NCBI GenBank assembly: GCA_008973525.1
Contig: WACJ01000190.1
Location: 248,001 to 312,000 of the forward strand
Reading direction: 5' to 3'
Source of the DNA: Stenopsyche tienmushanensis
Lineage: Eukaryota > Arthropoda > Insecta > Trichoptera > Stenopsychidae
DNA length: 64,000 nucleotides
Shown: positions 1 to 10,611 of the stretch, piece by piece
Layout: every line of letters begins with the position of its first letter
Numbering within the stretch: the stretch's first letter is position 1
Translations under genes and position numbers: made by a program
The notes under the pieces: generated by a model
What the model was told of the DNA's origin: nothing
Seen by the model: only the letters and a program-made list of their open reading frames with translations
The model's database searches: none

Positions 1-579
1 ATTTTTGCGCGCTAATATTTAAGCATTATTTTGCGCGAAATATACAATTATCGCGTAATTATAAGTATGCATAACGATCTCTCGCGTATTTGTTCCGAGT
101 TGTTTGTTGAAAGCTCAAACACATTTATTTTGCGTCGTAGGTTTTCAATAAGTAGAGTTTGTCAAAGCTTTCAAAGAGCTCAGGTAAAAGTATATTTTGA
201 TCAGCTTGAATGACATGGAAACATGAAAAATAAGTCGCCTTGTTGATGAAAGTAGAGTTTTAGTTTGAAAATACGCCCACTCAATGTTTGGTGTTACACA
301 ATACGCACATTCCAGATTATTTAATTGGAGCCCTTTATTTGCAAAAAAATGACTATTTTAATACCACTGTGTCAAGCATTATTTAATTAGGCTAATTCGT
401 GTAAACATAATGAGATAAAAACGTAATGAGTATACCAGAATCGTAATAAATTATATTGACACTGAATATAAAGCGTCACATACTTTTGGATGTATGCTCA
501 ACGTATGAACACCAGCATGAAGATAATGCACCAACAGACTTTTCACATAATAGAATTTGTAAGCTAAAATATCAAAATT
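1..579. other. Anonymous AT-rich DNA
   Basis: No gene is recognised. The short open frame near the left edge has no familiar motif. Positions 25-60 match 47235-47270 with few changes (core TTTTGCGCGAAATAT followed by a CGCGTAA), so part of this stretch is a dispersed repeat of unknown type. Confidence 0.6.
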
Positions 580-790
580 TGTTTGTGTAATATATAAAAA
601 GTGCTACTGGTTGCTTTATGCTGCGTATACGCACAGTAGATGTGACGCGGCGCATGCGTATAGCGTGTTTATGTACGTGTGTGTACGACGGAGAGAGCAT
701 ATTAGCCGCGATTCTCCCTCTCTTTCTGACCATGTGCCGTTTGGTGTTCCACTTTACATCTTGTTCAGCCAAATTTGCCCTATAAAAATA
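580..790 (+). repeat. Dispersed repeat family A, copy 1
   Basis: Begins TGTTTGTGTAATATATAAAA and continues with AGTGCTACTGG, a CGGCGCATGCG core, a pyrimidine-rich tract (CTCCCTCTCTTTCT) and TTCAGCCAAATTTGCCC. The same ordered blocks recur at 27119 and 55497 (plus) and 13618, 52172 (minus). It carries no coding potential and no obvious pol III boxes, so it could be a MITE or a SINE-like repeat. This is one of the two longest copies. Confidence 0.75.
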
Positions 791-1354
791 TGTACGCACA
801 AAAAAACATCCATTTAAATAGCGCACGTTGGACGTTTTGATATTTGCTGATAAAATTACATTTGATGAGATGTTAGCAAACAAGGATCTTCTTCTTCAGA
901 ACTGATGGCAGAGAGATGCGATGCACATTTATTGCATTTCGATAAAAAAAAAAACATCTTGAAAACTACTTGCCAAGGAATATTTCAAAATTTACGTTTG
1001 CTCAAAATCTTCACATTTTGGTGAATGCCGAACTCCATCCATGTGTTGTGGCATAGGTAAATATGCAAAGTACTTCAATAGCCAACTTTGGTTATGAATT
1101 CATAAGTAAAATATTGCAGTTTAAATTGAATGAAAATATGTTTGTTGAAAATAAGTTAAATTCAGTAAACTAAAGCGTATAGTATAGTGCATAAGTATTT
1201 AAAATCTATATATATATGAAATAATGTCTACTGGATGTTCACGCCAACTCAATCATTCGTGTATTCTAAAAGCGAGTACCCGCCAAGTAAAGCAATGCCT
1301 TGGAGCTTGGAGTTCGGATATTCAGCGCTAAGCTTCACCTAAAGTGTGGGAGAT
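791..1354. other. No feature seen
   Basis: AT-rich sequence with no recognised coding region or repeat. Confidence 0.5.
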
Positions 1355-1600
1355 TTCGTAAGAAATGCATGAAACACTAATTCTTTCGTAAAATTGATAT
1401 AATTCTTAAACCAGCCAATAGATTGAAACGAAATTTTAGTGGTGTCTACAAAAGATCTTACTGCCCCGATATATTTGAACAAAACAGTGGTTTTCAACAT
1501 GTGGTACGTTTATCAGCGTGATGAAATTCAAAAAGTGAATTTTTGATGTGAATTGTATGTAAAAGGCGTTGATTAAATAACGCGTCGACACACGAACACA
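1355..1600 (+). repeat. Dispersed repeat family I, copy 1, with hAT-like end
   Basis: Shares the ordered blocks TTCTTTCGTAAAATTGA, TATAATTCTTAAACCAG and CAATAGATTGAAA with 2300-2430 and 31800-32010. At 1485 the sequence CAGTGGTTTTCAACATGTGG resembles the CAGTGGTTC-type terminal repeat of hAT transposons, and the copy at 31948 has the same sequence at the same place. No transposase is seen, so this is probably a non-autonomous hAT element or its flank. Confidence 0.6.
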
Positions 1601-2029
1601 ATGTAAGTACAACATTCAGTTAGTTCATTATTCTATATAAAAATATATTTGAATTGGGTATTTTATCACTGAAAATTGGCGTACCTATAATTCTACTCTG
1701 AAATATAAATACACCACGACATGTATCAACGGTACCAGGTTTTTCAGGCCAAAATTTAACACTGAAGGTGAACAAAACCGTGAAATTAAAATTCCATGTC
1801 TGCAAGGACACGCTCCTTCTTTACTTTTTGCGGTCATTGCGCGAGGGAAAGATAGTTAAAGATTCTAGTTTTACTTTAAGATTCTTAGGCTAGGGTATAT
1901 ATAGATGAAAACTGTTTAAAAATTAAATAGATGAAAATAATTATATGAATATATGTTGTATAGGATAGGAAAGAGTTTTGAGTCTCATTTGCGGTCCCGA
2001 AAAAAAAGGATGCAAACTCACTAATCGCT
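1601..2029. other. No feature seen
   Basis: AT-rich; open frames on the minus strand here have no recognisable motif. Confidence 0.5.
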
Positions 2030-2200
2030 ACCGGTCGCAAAGAAGGGCCTCTACGATCCGATGGAGATCTTAGAAAGTGTCCTAAAATTAGAGGGAGTGG
2101 CCGCAAGGTTTCCATGTCCAACCGGTCCGAATTTCGGACCACTGATACAATGAAGGTACGCCTCGCGATCGTACGCCAATGCCCGAAAATGTACACAGAA
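2030..2200 (+). repeat. Repeat with GGTCCG stem-loop (family J-like)
   Basis: Contains GGTCCG-AATTT-CGGACC at 2124-2140, a perfect 6-bp stem with a 5-nt loop, preceded by TGTCCAACC and followed by ACTG. The same stem with the same neighbours recurs at 14588, 14773, 26207 (minus) and 44618 (minus). The rest of this stretch diverges from those copies. Confidence 0.55.
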
Positions 2201-2299
2201 CATGGTACGGTCAAACGAAAATGCGGAATGTGTAGCGGCTGAAGACTTCTTTACGCGCGACATTGATTGATATTGCCCATGTTGCGGGACAAACGCGTG

Positions 2300-2430
2300 A
2301 AGTGATTTTTGCAAGAAATTCATCAAATCTTTCGTAAAATTGACGTAATTCTGAAACCAGATAATAGATTAAACTGAAATTTATTTGGTGCTTACAAAAG
2401 CGTTTAATACATCGATATGTATGGGGATAG
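2300..2430 (+). repeat. Dispersed repeat family I, copy 2
   Basis: Matches 1365-1480 and 31830-31940 (TCTTTCGTAAAATTGACG, AATTCTGAAACCAG, ACATCGATATGTATG). This copy stops before the CAGTGGTT motif seen in the other two. Confidence 0.6.
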
Positions 2431-2927
2431 ACATTGACCAAATAGCACGAAAACCCAAGCGATTTTTTAAAAAATGATCGCTATATTTTTATAAGCCGTA
2501 TTAAAATATCGAATCTGAATTGAAAGTTTTATTGAAAATAGCGTATTTTTCCGTAGCGTACTTTCCGTTCCATCTCTCCAAAATGATACAGAGCCAACTG
2601 CATAATACATATTGTTTGAACGAGAACAAAATGAAGTTTCTTCAACTTATTACTTTCAATGCTTCGGCGATTTTTCGATTTCCAACTTGTCCATTTGGTC
2701 CGAAAGGTTTTGACAAAATTTACTTCAAGAATTCTTTTCCACTGGGATCAATTGGCTGGAATACTTTGAATGTATCATATTGTTTGGAGTCCATCTATAA
2801 TTTACATTTGCTTTAAATTACCGGATTTTTGCGAAATGCATCGCATCAATATATTAATTACAATTCGTTCATGATAAACGATGTATTTTTCCTGTTGCAG
2901 ACATGTTTTGGGAAATGACTTAAATTA
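2431..2927. other. No feature seen
   Basis: A 98-codon open frame at 2520-2816 has no recognisable domain and lies in AT-rich DNA; it is treated as chance. Confidence 0.45.
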
Positions 2928-3015
2928 AAATGTACAAATCCATTTATCTATCAGAACGGTCGCAGCGTGTATTAAGCTTGTATGAAAATAAATAAACACT
3001 GTTGATAGCACACAA
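2928..3015 (-). repeat. Dispersed repeat family F, copy 1
   Basis: Read on the minus strand it gives ATTGTGTGCTATC, CAGTGTTTATTT, ACACGCTGCG and GGATTTGTAC, in the same order as 24635-24735 and 37975-38050. Those two copies lie inside TTAA-bounded elements, so this is probably an internal remnant of the same piggyBac-like family. Confidence 0.65.
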
Positions 3016-4519
3016 TATTTGATCATTTCTTTGGGTAGACATAAACAATATACTTGAAATCGATTAATATTTTTGCTTCATTGACATTCATTCAATCATA
3101 AGTTCCTTATATCGATTCCGTATAATATATATATATATATTTGTGAGTGATACCATTAGGTATCACTGAGATATTTGAATAGGATCAGTTTATCAAATTT
3201 TAATCCAAGAATTAAGCCACTATGTCAACATTTAGGCTCCAAGAAATTCTATAGATAGACAGCTCCTTTGATATTGATCAAATTTTGTCCCTCTAATTTT
3301 AATATAAAACTGATCCTGTTGTATATGATTAGACACTGGACAATTGAAGGAGAGTCTCCAGAGTGGATTTATTTAAAATTTTAATAAAACAACTATGTAC
3401 GTTTGAAGTCCATAAGCACTATTTTTTTATAAATATTTTGAAGAATATCAGGATCTCCATTTGTAATTTTTGTCACTGCCACTTGTTGGTTGCGTGTTAC
3501 CGATAGTTTGCCCTATGCATAAATAAACATTCACAAAAGGCATTATAGATTTCCAGGAATTAATTTAAAAAATATTATTTCCAAGAAATACACAAATATT
3601 AACTATATCATTAATAAAAGTTCAGAAACTGGCCCACAATACCGATTTGTGTTGGATGTATAAATATTTCATTAAATACAGTTATATGGTCAAATAATTC
3701 TGATTAAAACGAAAAAATATATATATTCCCTGTGTGCTACTTCTAGTACTTAAAGTCGACTCTACCCAACAATATGAAGCACGATGAACCTTACCAATTC
3801 GGAGCCAAGAAGTTTTAGGAACAGAACAAGGACAAGGTGGCTGCACTATGATGATGGTGATGATTTCAAAAGCGGCATCTAGCCATGCACATGGTGAATT
3901 TTAACAAAATATTTGATGAGAAGCTGAATTTAAGGGTCCATCAAAAAATAAAATAAAGTCATAAACGCGTTCCGTCGTTCATCGCAACCGACTCGTTGGT
4001 CAGGACCATCGACTAAAGACCGCACCGCAATCAAACAGCGGCAAATATATTAAAATGTGCTTGAAATAAATATATTTCAGTACATATAGTTTTAAGTGAA
4101 ATAAGTCAACAATAAAATGAAGACGTCTCTATTCGCTGTGAATAGTATGCTAAATTGAAATTTAATCCTTCAATATAATTGTCTTTTGCATTGAAACCCA
4201 TCATTTAAAATTACTTTACAGCGTTGCAAACGTTCCATTCCATTCGATAAAAATCGACGTATTGAACAACATTATGCCGAGAGAGAACACCTCAAGTAAA
4301 CAGGACGACCATTTATTTGATCAAAGTTTTTCTTTTTTCGCAGACGACTGTCAAAGCGTCATATTTTTAATTACTTTTAAAGTATTGATAAAAGCTCGCA
4401 GACGTAGCAGAAACTCAATAAAAGTGTAGCGCAATATTTATTCATCGCAAGAACCATGAAGAAAAATGAATCAAGCATTTCCAGAATGCGGAAAAATGAT
4501 GATCAACAAAACTGATTGT
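3016..4519. other. Anonymous DNA with a short TA microsatellite
   Basis: A (TA)n tract spans about 3121-3141. No coding region is recognised in the rest, including the GC-richer patch near 3765-3900. Confidence 0.5.
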
Positions 4520-4590
4520 GGGGGTGCGGCAGGGAAACTTCCTTATTTGAAATGAGTGCGCTTAAACGACAGTTATTTAAAAAACAAAAC
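4520..4590 (+). repeat. MITE O, single terminal end
   Basis: GGGTGCGGCAGGGAAACTTC followed by CTTATTTGAAATGA matches the inverted ends of the two complete MITE copies at 39911-40247 and 53178-53511. No partner end was found downstream. Confidence 0.55.
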
Positions 4591-5542
4591 AACTTAACAC
4601 TCATTAGAAAGAACAAAATCTAAATTTTTCTATCATGTAGATTTAATAAAGATCATGTTATGGATAAAAGAGGGGTGCGCATTCGCCTCGGGGGCGTATT
4701 TATCAAGCGGCCGTTTAATCATCGTCACGCAAATAAAATAATTTTGCAAATTCATCTTAGAATCCAACAGAGGCTTCAAACGTGAAGGCTCTAATATGGG
4801 CTGAAATAAAAAGGCTTTAGCAGGTAGCAAGGCTATTTATGGAGAATACACAGTTCCAGGCTGTAATCAGTGCAAAGAATAAGTGTGTTTAGTTATTTGA
4901 TTGTTTATATTATAAATAAATTAGTATTATTTTGTTAGTCTGTGAGACTAATATGAAGTGACGGTTTAGCTCGAAAGTATAATGTAATCTTGGGCACAAA
5001 GGTCAAACTCAAAGGCTAATAAAAAAGGTTAAGTTTAGGTGGGTTGCAAAAAAGCAATCTTTTACAGACTTTGAACAATAGTATTTCTATTATATTTGAT
5101 AATGTATAAAATTTTATTGAAGAAAAATTAAGACAAAAAAAGCATTTGAACAGTTTTGTTCAATACTTTGTCGGGCTACTTTTGATCCGTTATAACTAGT
5201 CGATAATCATTGTTTTATAAATATATTTCTGGTGATATCTGCATGCAATACATTAAATTATTTCTAATTTAGTTTTACAAATAGAATTTGCTTTACTAGG
5301 AACTACAACATGAAATATTACATGCATTGTGTGGAGAAATTAATTAATTTGCTAAAGTTGTTCAAATATGCCAGTTTTGCTTTTCAGCAAACTGTGGCTG
5401 TGACAACAATGTGACTTCGTAGTGGTCAAGGGGTGCTTTATTCATATATTCAGTGTATTCAAATACCATCTGCTTAATTATTTATGCATATTGTAGACAG
5501 ATATTTAATGTTATTATTTATTTGATCAAAAAAATCATATCA
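4591..5542. other. No feature seen
   Basis: AT-rich sequence without recognised genes or repeats. Confidence 0.5.
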
Positions 5543-5838
5543 TCAAAGTGGCCTCTGGTCAATGTATTGAGATGGTCGAGTTTTGAAGCTTCTCTCTAAT
5601 CTTTCCAGCATATCGACGAGTATATTATCTATAGCATCTTGAATATTATTATTCAGTTGAGCCAGAGTCCTTGGACTGTCAATATAAATTAGGGATGTCA
5701 GATAGCCCCCCCAAAAAAAAGTCACACGGGATTAAATTGGGTGAGTGCGTCGGTGACTGAAGTTTGCCCCGCAAGAAGATGAGGCGTCCGGAAAAGTATT
5801 CTCGTAAAACGTTCATCGATGTTCTGCTGAAACCAACC
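5543..5838 (-). pseudogene. Tc1/mariner-superfamily transposase, C-terminal fragment
   Basis: On the minus strand, from about 5838 downward, the reading is LREYFSGRLIFLRG, then SPNLIPCDFF, then GGYLTSLIYIDSPRTLAQL and a helical tail with VDMLERLERSFKTR. This matches the end of insect transposases that carry SPDLTPCDFFLWGYL and PRTL-x-x-L motifs; the aspartate of PCDFF (codon at 5721-5723) is the expected last catalytic acid. A run of eight A (5713-5720) causes a frameshift between PCDFF and GGYL. Only about 95 residues of a roughly 350-residue enzyme remain; the HTH and first catalytic residues are absent. The exact family within the superfamily is not certain. Confidence 0.65.
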
Positions 5839-6133
5839 ATCCCCTATATCCATTTCTTCGTGTTTTTGGTGTGACGATGATTAAACGGCAGCTTTAAAAG
5901 TACGCCTCTGAGGCGAACGTGATTTTATTATAAAGAGTACAAAACAATGCTTCATATTTAAGCTAAAAGTTTCCTTTAACGTATGATTATTCGTTAGACA
6001 TTATTATAATAGGATCCCACGTTATAAGATAAATATTTTAAATCATTAACTTATAAAATAGATACGTCCAATTGACGAATTTCCCGGGATATTTCTTTTT
6101 AAAAAGCTCGCGATTCAGAAGACTTTCATTATA

Positions 6134-7100
6134 TTAGATAAAGCGGAAAGAAGTGTCATTTTTTTGGTTGCGTCCTTTGCCGTCAATTTGCCTCGGGTTG
6201 CTGTCGAGTAAATACGTCAAGGTTGGTGTCAATTTGAAGCCCTGTTGTTTGTCTTAGTTATTCAAATATTTTCATATTTTTTCAGCCATGGTGAAAACGT
6301 CCAAGCCAGAAATTCACGAGACCCATTTGCGATCTTGTTTGCTATTTTTAGTCGATAAAGGATTAAAAGCAAAAGAAGCTACCCACAGCATCTGTGATAC
6401 ATATGGCGACATATTAAATATTCGAAAATGCCATAGACGATTCAAAAAATTCATAAGTGGCGATAGAGATTTGAAAAATAAATCAAAATCAGAACGACCT
6501 CCAATAATCGATGATGACGCATTAAATTCTCTGATAGAATCTGATCCTCGAAAAACAATAAAGGGATTATCGCTGGACATCGGCTGTCTCTGGTCGACAG
6601 TAAAAGACCATTTGAAAAGCTTCGGGAATAAACATAAACAGGGAATTTGGGTACCGCACGAATTGTATTGGAACAACGGATAACCATTTGTTCATCTTTA
6701 TTATCCAGGCATAAAACCGATCCATTTTTAAAAAGGATCGTTTTTGGGGATAAGAAATACTTTACAACAGTCCGAGAGTAAAAAACACTAGCTTTCTTCA
6801 AATCAAGTACCTGTTTCTATCCCTCGATCGTCATTATCCTTGAAAAAGGTCCTCTTTTGTATTTGGTGGGATTTCATTGGCATAATTCACTGCGAATTAT
6901 TAAAACCTGGCCAAACTATCACAGCAGAGCTATACTGTGCACAATTAGATAGGTTAAAAGCCGAAATGCTCAAAAAGCGATCAGTCATTAAGTCATTAGA
7001 ACATTCGCTTGGCAATAAAAAAATAACTTTTGTGGAAAATCATTTGGATTGTTGCTTTAGTGGAAAATCGACGGTATATTACGAAAGAGACATGCATGGT
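6134..7100 (+). mobile_element. Mariner family D, copy 1 (3'-truncated)
   Basis: Starts TTAGATAAAGCGGAAAG next to TA (6132-6133), the 5' inverted repeat shared with copies 3 and 4. About 150 bp of leader precede the transposase. Homology to copy 4 runs through the gene but stops near 7097-7100, so the 3' end and inverted repeat are lost. Family: Tc1/mariner, cut-and-paste into TA. Confidence 0.85.
6288..7097 (+). pseudogene. Mariner transposase, decayed (family D, copy 1)
   Basis: The ATG at 6288 follows a TTTTTTCAGCC leader and opens 125 residues of the mariner paired-like DNA-binding region: SCLLFLVDKGLKAKEATHS, IRKCHRRFKKF, SERPPIIDDDALNSLIESDP and TIKGLSLDIG, ending at GIWVPHEL. The frame then breaks near 6665, where a few bases present in copy 4 are missing. 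Downstream pieces in other frames give LKRIV-x-GDKK (first catalytic Asp), a PNYHSRAILC-like block and KKITFVENHLDCCFSG. About 150 bp that in copy 4 encode the second and third catalytic residues (HDNARPH to SDYHLF) are deleted. It cannot make an active enzyme. Confidence 0.85.
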
Positions 7101-7903
7101 TTTGTATGGTTTGCATGATAAAATACGAAGAATGCTTCTGTCTAACAATGATACCATTGAGGAACGCATTTCGAATACTTTTCGAAAAGCTAACGAGATT
7201 ACCACGTCCGAGGATGTTTAAAAACAAAAGGCGCAGAACAATTTTTAATTATGAACTCTCTCATTTGCCCAGAAGCTAAATCTGTTTCATGAAAATGCGA
7301 GATATATTCTACAGCCTCGTGGATTTTCCTGAGAATAAAAGGATTTTTATGCGGTAGTTTTCCTCCACATACAGTTACTAGCATACATCATTTATGCAGG
7401 TTTTATAACGTGAATAGCGAAATTATCATTATTTTTAATACATATATGTTAATAGTTGCCACGATCTGATCGCACACAGGGGTGGCAATAATTTTAATAC
7501 GCATCATGATTGAATATAATATAAATAAACGTAGCGATCACAGTTACACATGAAGATTCGGAATATCAGTCGAAGATCAAACGCGATTGAATTGCCGTGA
7601 TAAGTTCTGGGCACAAAAACGAGTTCGAATCATTCAACATTGACATTTGTCAACCATTTATTCAATGTCAATGTTAAACATATTTGTATTGTTTTGTATG
7701 ACTTTTGACAGGATGGCTTCGATGAAAGATTTTCGCTCACTTCTTTGTTCGAGTTCAAATGTCAGATGAACAACGTCGCAAATGAATAGAAATATTAACA
7801 TGAGTTTTGAAGAAGGAATAATTTATGAGAGAACAATTCAAAAACGGCACACAAAAGACGATAAAATCGTCGTTTTGTTTTAAGGGCAACTGCAATTAAT
7901 TCA
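7101..7903. other. Anonymous DNA with a short inverted repeat
   Basis: No gene is recognised. AACATTGACATT at 7636-7647 is repeated inverted at 7664-7675 (12 bp, 16-nt spacer). Confidence 0.5.
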
Positions 7904-8130
7904 TCTTACATATAAAAATGAATTGGGTTTTGTTCGTCCGAAATGCGCTGCCATACCGTTCATAGGATTGCAATAAAACTTCGTCTACTTAATGCTACGG
8001 ATTCCGTGAGTAACATAAGCGTAGTCTAATATATAAAAATCAATGTTTGTTTGTTCGTATTTAATGCGCTTCCATACCGTTCATTCGATTGCGATTAAAC
8101 TTTGCCAATTTATTGTTTGCACTCTCTCAA
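7904..8130 (+). mobile_element. Helitron-like, two tandem 5' heads
   Basis: Starts A|TCTTACATATAAAAATG at 7904 and carries TGCGCTGCCATACCGTTCAT, then a second head TCTAATATATAAAAATCAAT near 8026 with TGCGCTTCCATACCGTTC. These match the ends of the terminally complete element at 48834-49390. No CTAG-type 3' end is seen here, so this copy is 3'-truncated. Confidence 0.75.
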
Positions 8131-8397
8131 ATAATATAAGCATACAAGACAACACGAACGAAATTCGTCTTATCTTTGTTGAATGAGCTTTATCCGACGA
8201 TGGCGATTTCAGTTAATTATACCTAAATTGATGAAGTGAGTACGAACATTTAAAATTGAAAATATATTGAGAATGTTAGACCCTTACGGGACGACTTTTA
8301 AATAAAAATCGTATCCATTAAAGCCTTTCAAGCTGAATGCATTTTAGCAGAGTGCAGCGTTATAAAAATGGAAATTCTTGTAAAATAATCCTGAATG

Positions 8398-8733
8398 AAT
8401 ACATCAAGGTTGGTGTCAATTTGAAGCCCTGTTGTTTGTCTTATTTATTCAAATATTTTCATATTTTTTCAGCCATGGTGAAAACGTCCAAGCCAGAAAT
8501 TCATGAGACTCATTTGCGATCTTGTTTGCTATTTTTATTCGATAAAGGATTAAAAGCAAAAGAAGCTACCCACAGCGTCTGTGATACGTATGGCGACATA
8601 TTAAATATTCGAAAATGCCATAGATGATTCAAAAAATTCATAAGTGGCGATAGAGATTTGAAAATTAAATCAAAACCAGGACGATCGTCAATAATCGATG
8701 ATGACGCATTAAATTCTCTGATAGAATCTGATT
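8398..8733 (+). pseudogene. Mariner transposase fragment (family D, copy 2)
   Basis: Leader and gene start match copy 1 almost base for base from about 8398. The ATG at 8475 opens MVKTSKPEIHETHLRSC and runs to IRKCHR, where a TGA (8625-8627) replaces the CGA of copy 1. Homology continues without an open frame to about 8733 (LNSLIESD region) and stops abruptly against a pogo-like remnant on the other strand. Neither inverted repeat is present. Confidence 0.85.
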
Positions 8734-8734
8734 C

Positions 8735-9255
8735 TTCTAATTCTTTTAGAAGCTGCCGAATCTCGAATACTTTTAACCTTACTTTTACCTCTTGTATCTA
8801 TGGTGTTTTCATATTTTTTCCCTCTTAGTATGAATTGTTTTTCGTACCATCGTTTAAAAACTGCACCATTCATCCAGGTTTTTTTCAGATGATAATATTC
8901 AAGCGGAAGACTTTTGATATTTTTAAAGCATCTGGGGTTCTTTGATTTTCTAATGGCAAGCAGTCGTGGTCTGTCTGCTTGCTGCATTTGCACACGCCAT
9001 TATAGCGACACGTTCTTTACTATTTTTGTACACAGGTGAAGTATTTTCATGTCTTTATGCTTTATAAAGAATTGTTGGGTAGTTTTTTCCAATTTAAGCC
9101 GGTCTCATCAGCATAGTACATAAATTATTCGTCGAATTCTTTCTCTCCACAAATAGCATCAATGTGTCAATGAATGTGTTTGTTGGAGATATTTTCGCAT
9201 GAATTTCAAGTTTCCTGATATTATGTCGTCCTTTGAATTTATCAAGTTAACCCGG
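8735..9255 (-). pseudogene. Pogo/Tigger-like (DDE_1) transposase fragment
   Basis: Read downward from 9255 on the minus strand: LDKFKGRHNIRKLEIH (second DNA-binding half), then a decayed linker, YYADETGLNWKKLPNNSL (first catalytic Asp of the DETG motif, codons 9098-9109), SKERVAIMACANAA, and after a frameshift SKNPRCFKNIKSLPLEYY and WMNGAVFKRWYEKQF. These are the ordered landmarks of pogo/jerky-type transposases. Several frameshifts and stops are present. The second catalytic motif (VDN) should follow, but the gene is cut at 8733-8735 by mariner copy 2. Assignment to pogo rather than another DDE_1 group is by motif recall. Confidence 0.75.
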
Positions 9256-10006
9256 GCATATGAAAAAAATCGATGTTACTCTCTTCATTTTAATATTCTG
9301 TAAATGTTACCACAAAATCGAAAGTGTGAAAAGGATAGGTTAGGTTTGTTTTTATCCTCTAATCTTAGAGCTTAAGTAACATGCTATAAAAAGCTAAAGA
9401 TAAGCTTTCAAAATATTTCCAGGGATCAATTCGCATATCTATGACATGTTACCCCAATGCAGAGGTGACCAAATCGAAATTTGCGAGCCGCTCGTGAACC
9501 TTCAAATACAGTCATTATTACTATTATAAAGCGTTTATTATCCATTAAAGATGACTTCTTAAAACCATGGGAAGTCATCACAGCCGAATCGTATTGTCGT
9601 ACAATCGAAAATATGTGATAAGAATCTAAAAATGAATTAACCAATTCTAATATATGGGGGACGCAAAAGTAATCGAAAATTTTGAGATCTTATGTTTGAG
9701 CTCAGTTTGGATTCAGTATTTATTTTGTTCAGCGGATTCTCTGCTTCAAGGATCAAATTTTAAGATCCGAAATTAACGAAGTTCACATTCGGTATGCCGT
9801 TTTTTTATGCCGATAAACCGAGAGCTGGAATCCCATTGAAATCATTTAAAACTCATCGGTGAAACGTATAGGATGAGTGTTATGGAATAGGATGGGTAAC
9901 GCAGCATATCGTGGCACCCACCGGTGACTGCCTAATAACTATAGAAATTAATGTGCAGCAGAAATCTTACACTTCAACAGCACGATAACGGCCTATACCT
10001 ACCGGT
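9256..10006. other. No gene recognised
   Basis: An open frame at 9426-9644 (minus) has no known motif. CACCGGTGACTGCC at 9920-9933 is related to CAGTCACCGGTGTCTGCC at 11095-11112, a small dispersed near-palindrome. Confidence 0.45.
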
Positions 10007-10545
10007 GATGTATTTATTACACATCGTCTCTAATAATGGGAATATCGATATGAAATATAATAGATACGGACTTCAGAGTTTTCATATTCCTCCGTAATAT
10101 AATTACGAATCACATCAAAGTATTATAGTATATAGGTATTCATCTGCAGCGACGTAAATAAATAATTTGTCGGGAAATCGGGAATTTTACGAGTTTTAAT
10201 CTGTGTCTCAGCAGAATTTTATCAGTCACATTGATGGTGCTATACGAAAATGGGATTATCAACTTGAACTAGCATTTAAATATCTGATGACGATACCTCC
10301 AACGAGTGTGGAGGCTGAGAGTGTATTTTCAGCAACAGGTTGCCTGGCTACCAAAATCATATTCAGACTAAATGATGAAACGCCCGATGCTTTAATATTA
10401 ATTCGGGCATATTTTCAAAATAATATTTGAAGTATTTATGTATTTTTGAACTGTATTTTCTTAAATAAATAAAATTCTTTCACCTCGTCTAATGCAATCC
10501 CGAAATTTCGAGATCGAAATTTTGGCTCGGGATTGGATTCCCTAG
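10007..10545 (+). mobile_element. hAT family C, copy 1
   Basis: Contains the block that occurs seven times in the window: ACCGGTGATGTATTTA, ATATCGATATGAAATATAAT, TATTCCTCCGTAATATAA, CTGCAGCGACG and TCGGGAAATCGGGAATTTT. It is followed by the hAT C-terminal coding region and ends with the inverse of CTAGGGAATCCAATCCCGAG, a terminal repeat also found at 32312 and 35887. This is the copy that keeps most of the C-terminal coding part. The 5' end is not defined. Confidence 0.75.
10203..10430 (+). pseudogene. hAT transposase C-terminal dimerisation domain fragment
   Basis: The frame reads ELAFKYLMTIPPTSVEAESV, FSATGCLATKI and RLNDETPDALILIRAYF before a stop at 10428-10430. This is the hATC signature (LA-x-x-YL-x-IP-x-T-S-x-x-x-E-x-x-FS-x-x-G and RL-x-D-E-x-x-DAL-x-x-x). 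Only about 75 residues of a 600-residue enzyme remain, with no zinc finger or RNase H-fold part nearby. Remnants of the same coding piece occur at 36050-36175 (minus) and 37800-37850 (plus), both more damaged. Confidence 0.8.
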
Positions 10546-10611
10546 TTGTTACCAATACGCCATGGTGGCTGTTAGTGACTGCCAATGATTGACTTGAAGA
10601 AAAGGTCGTTA

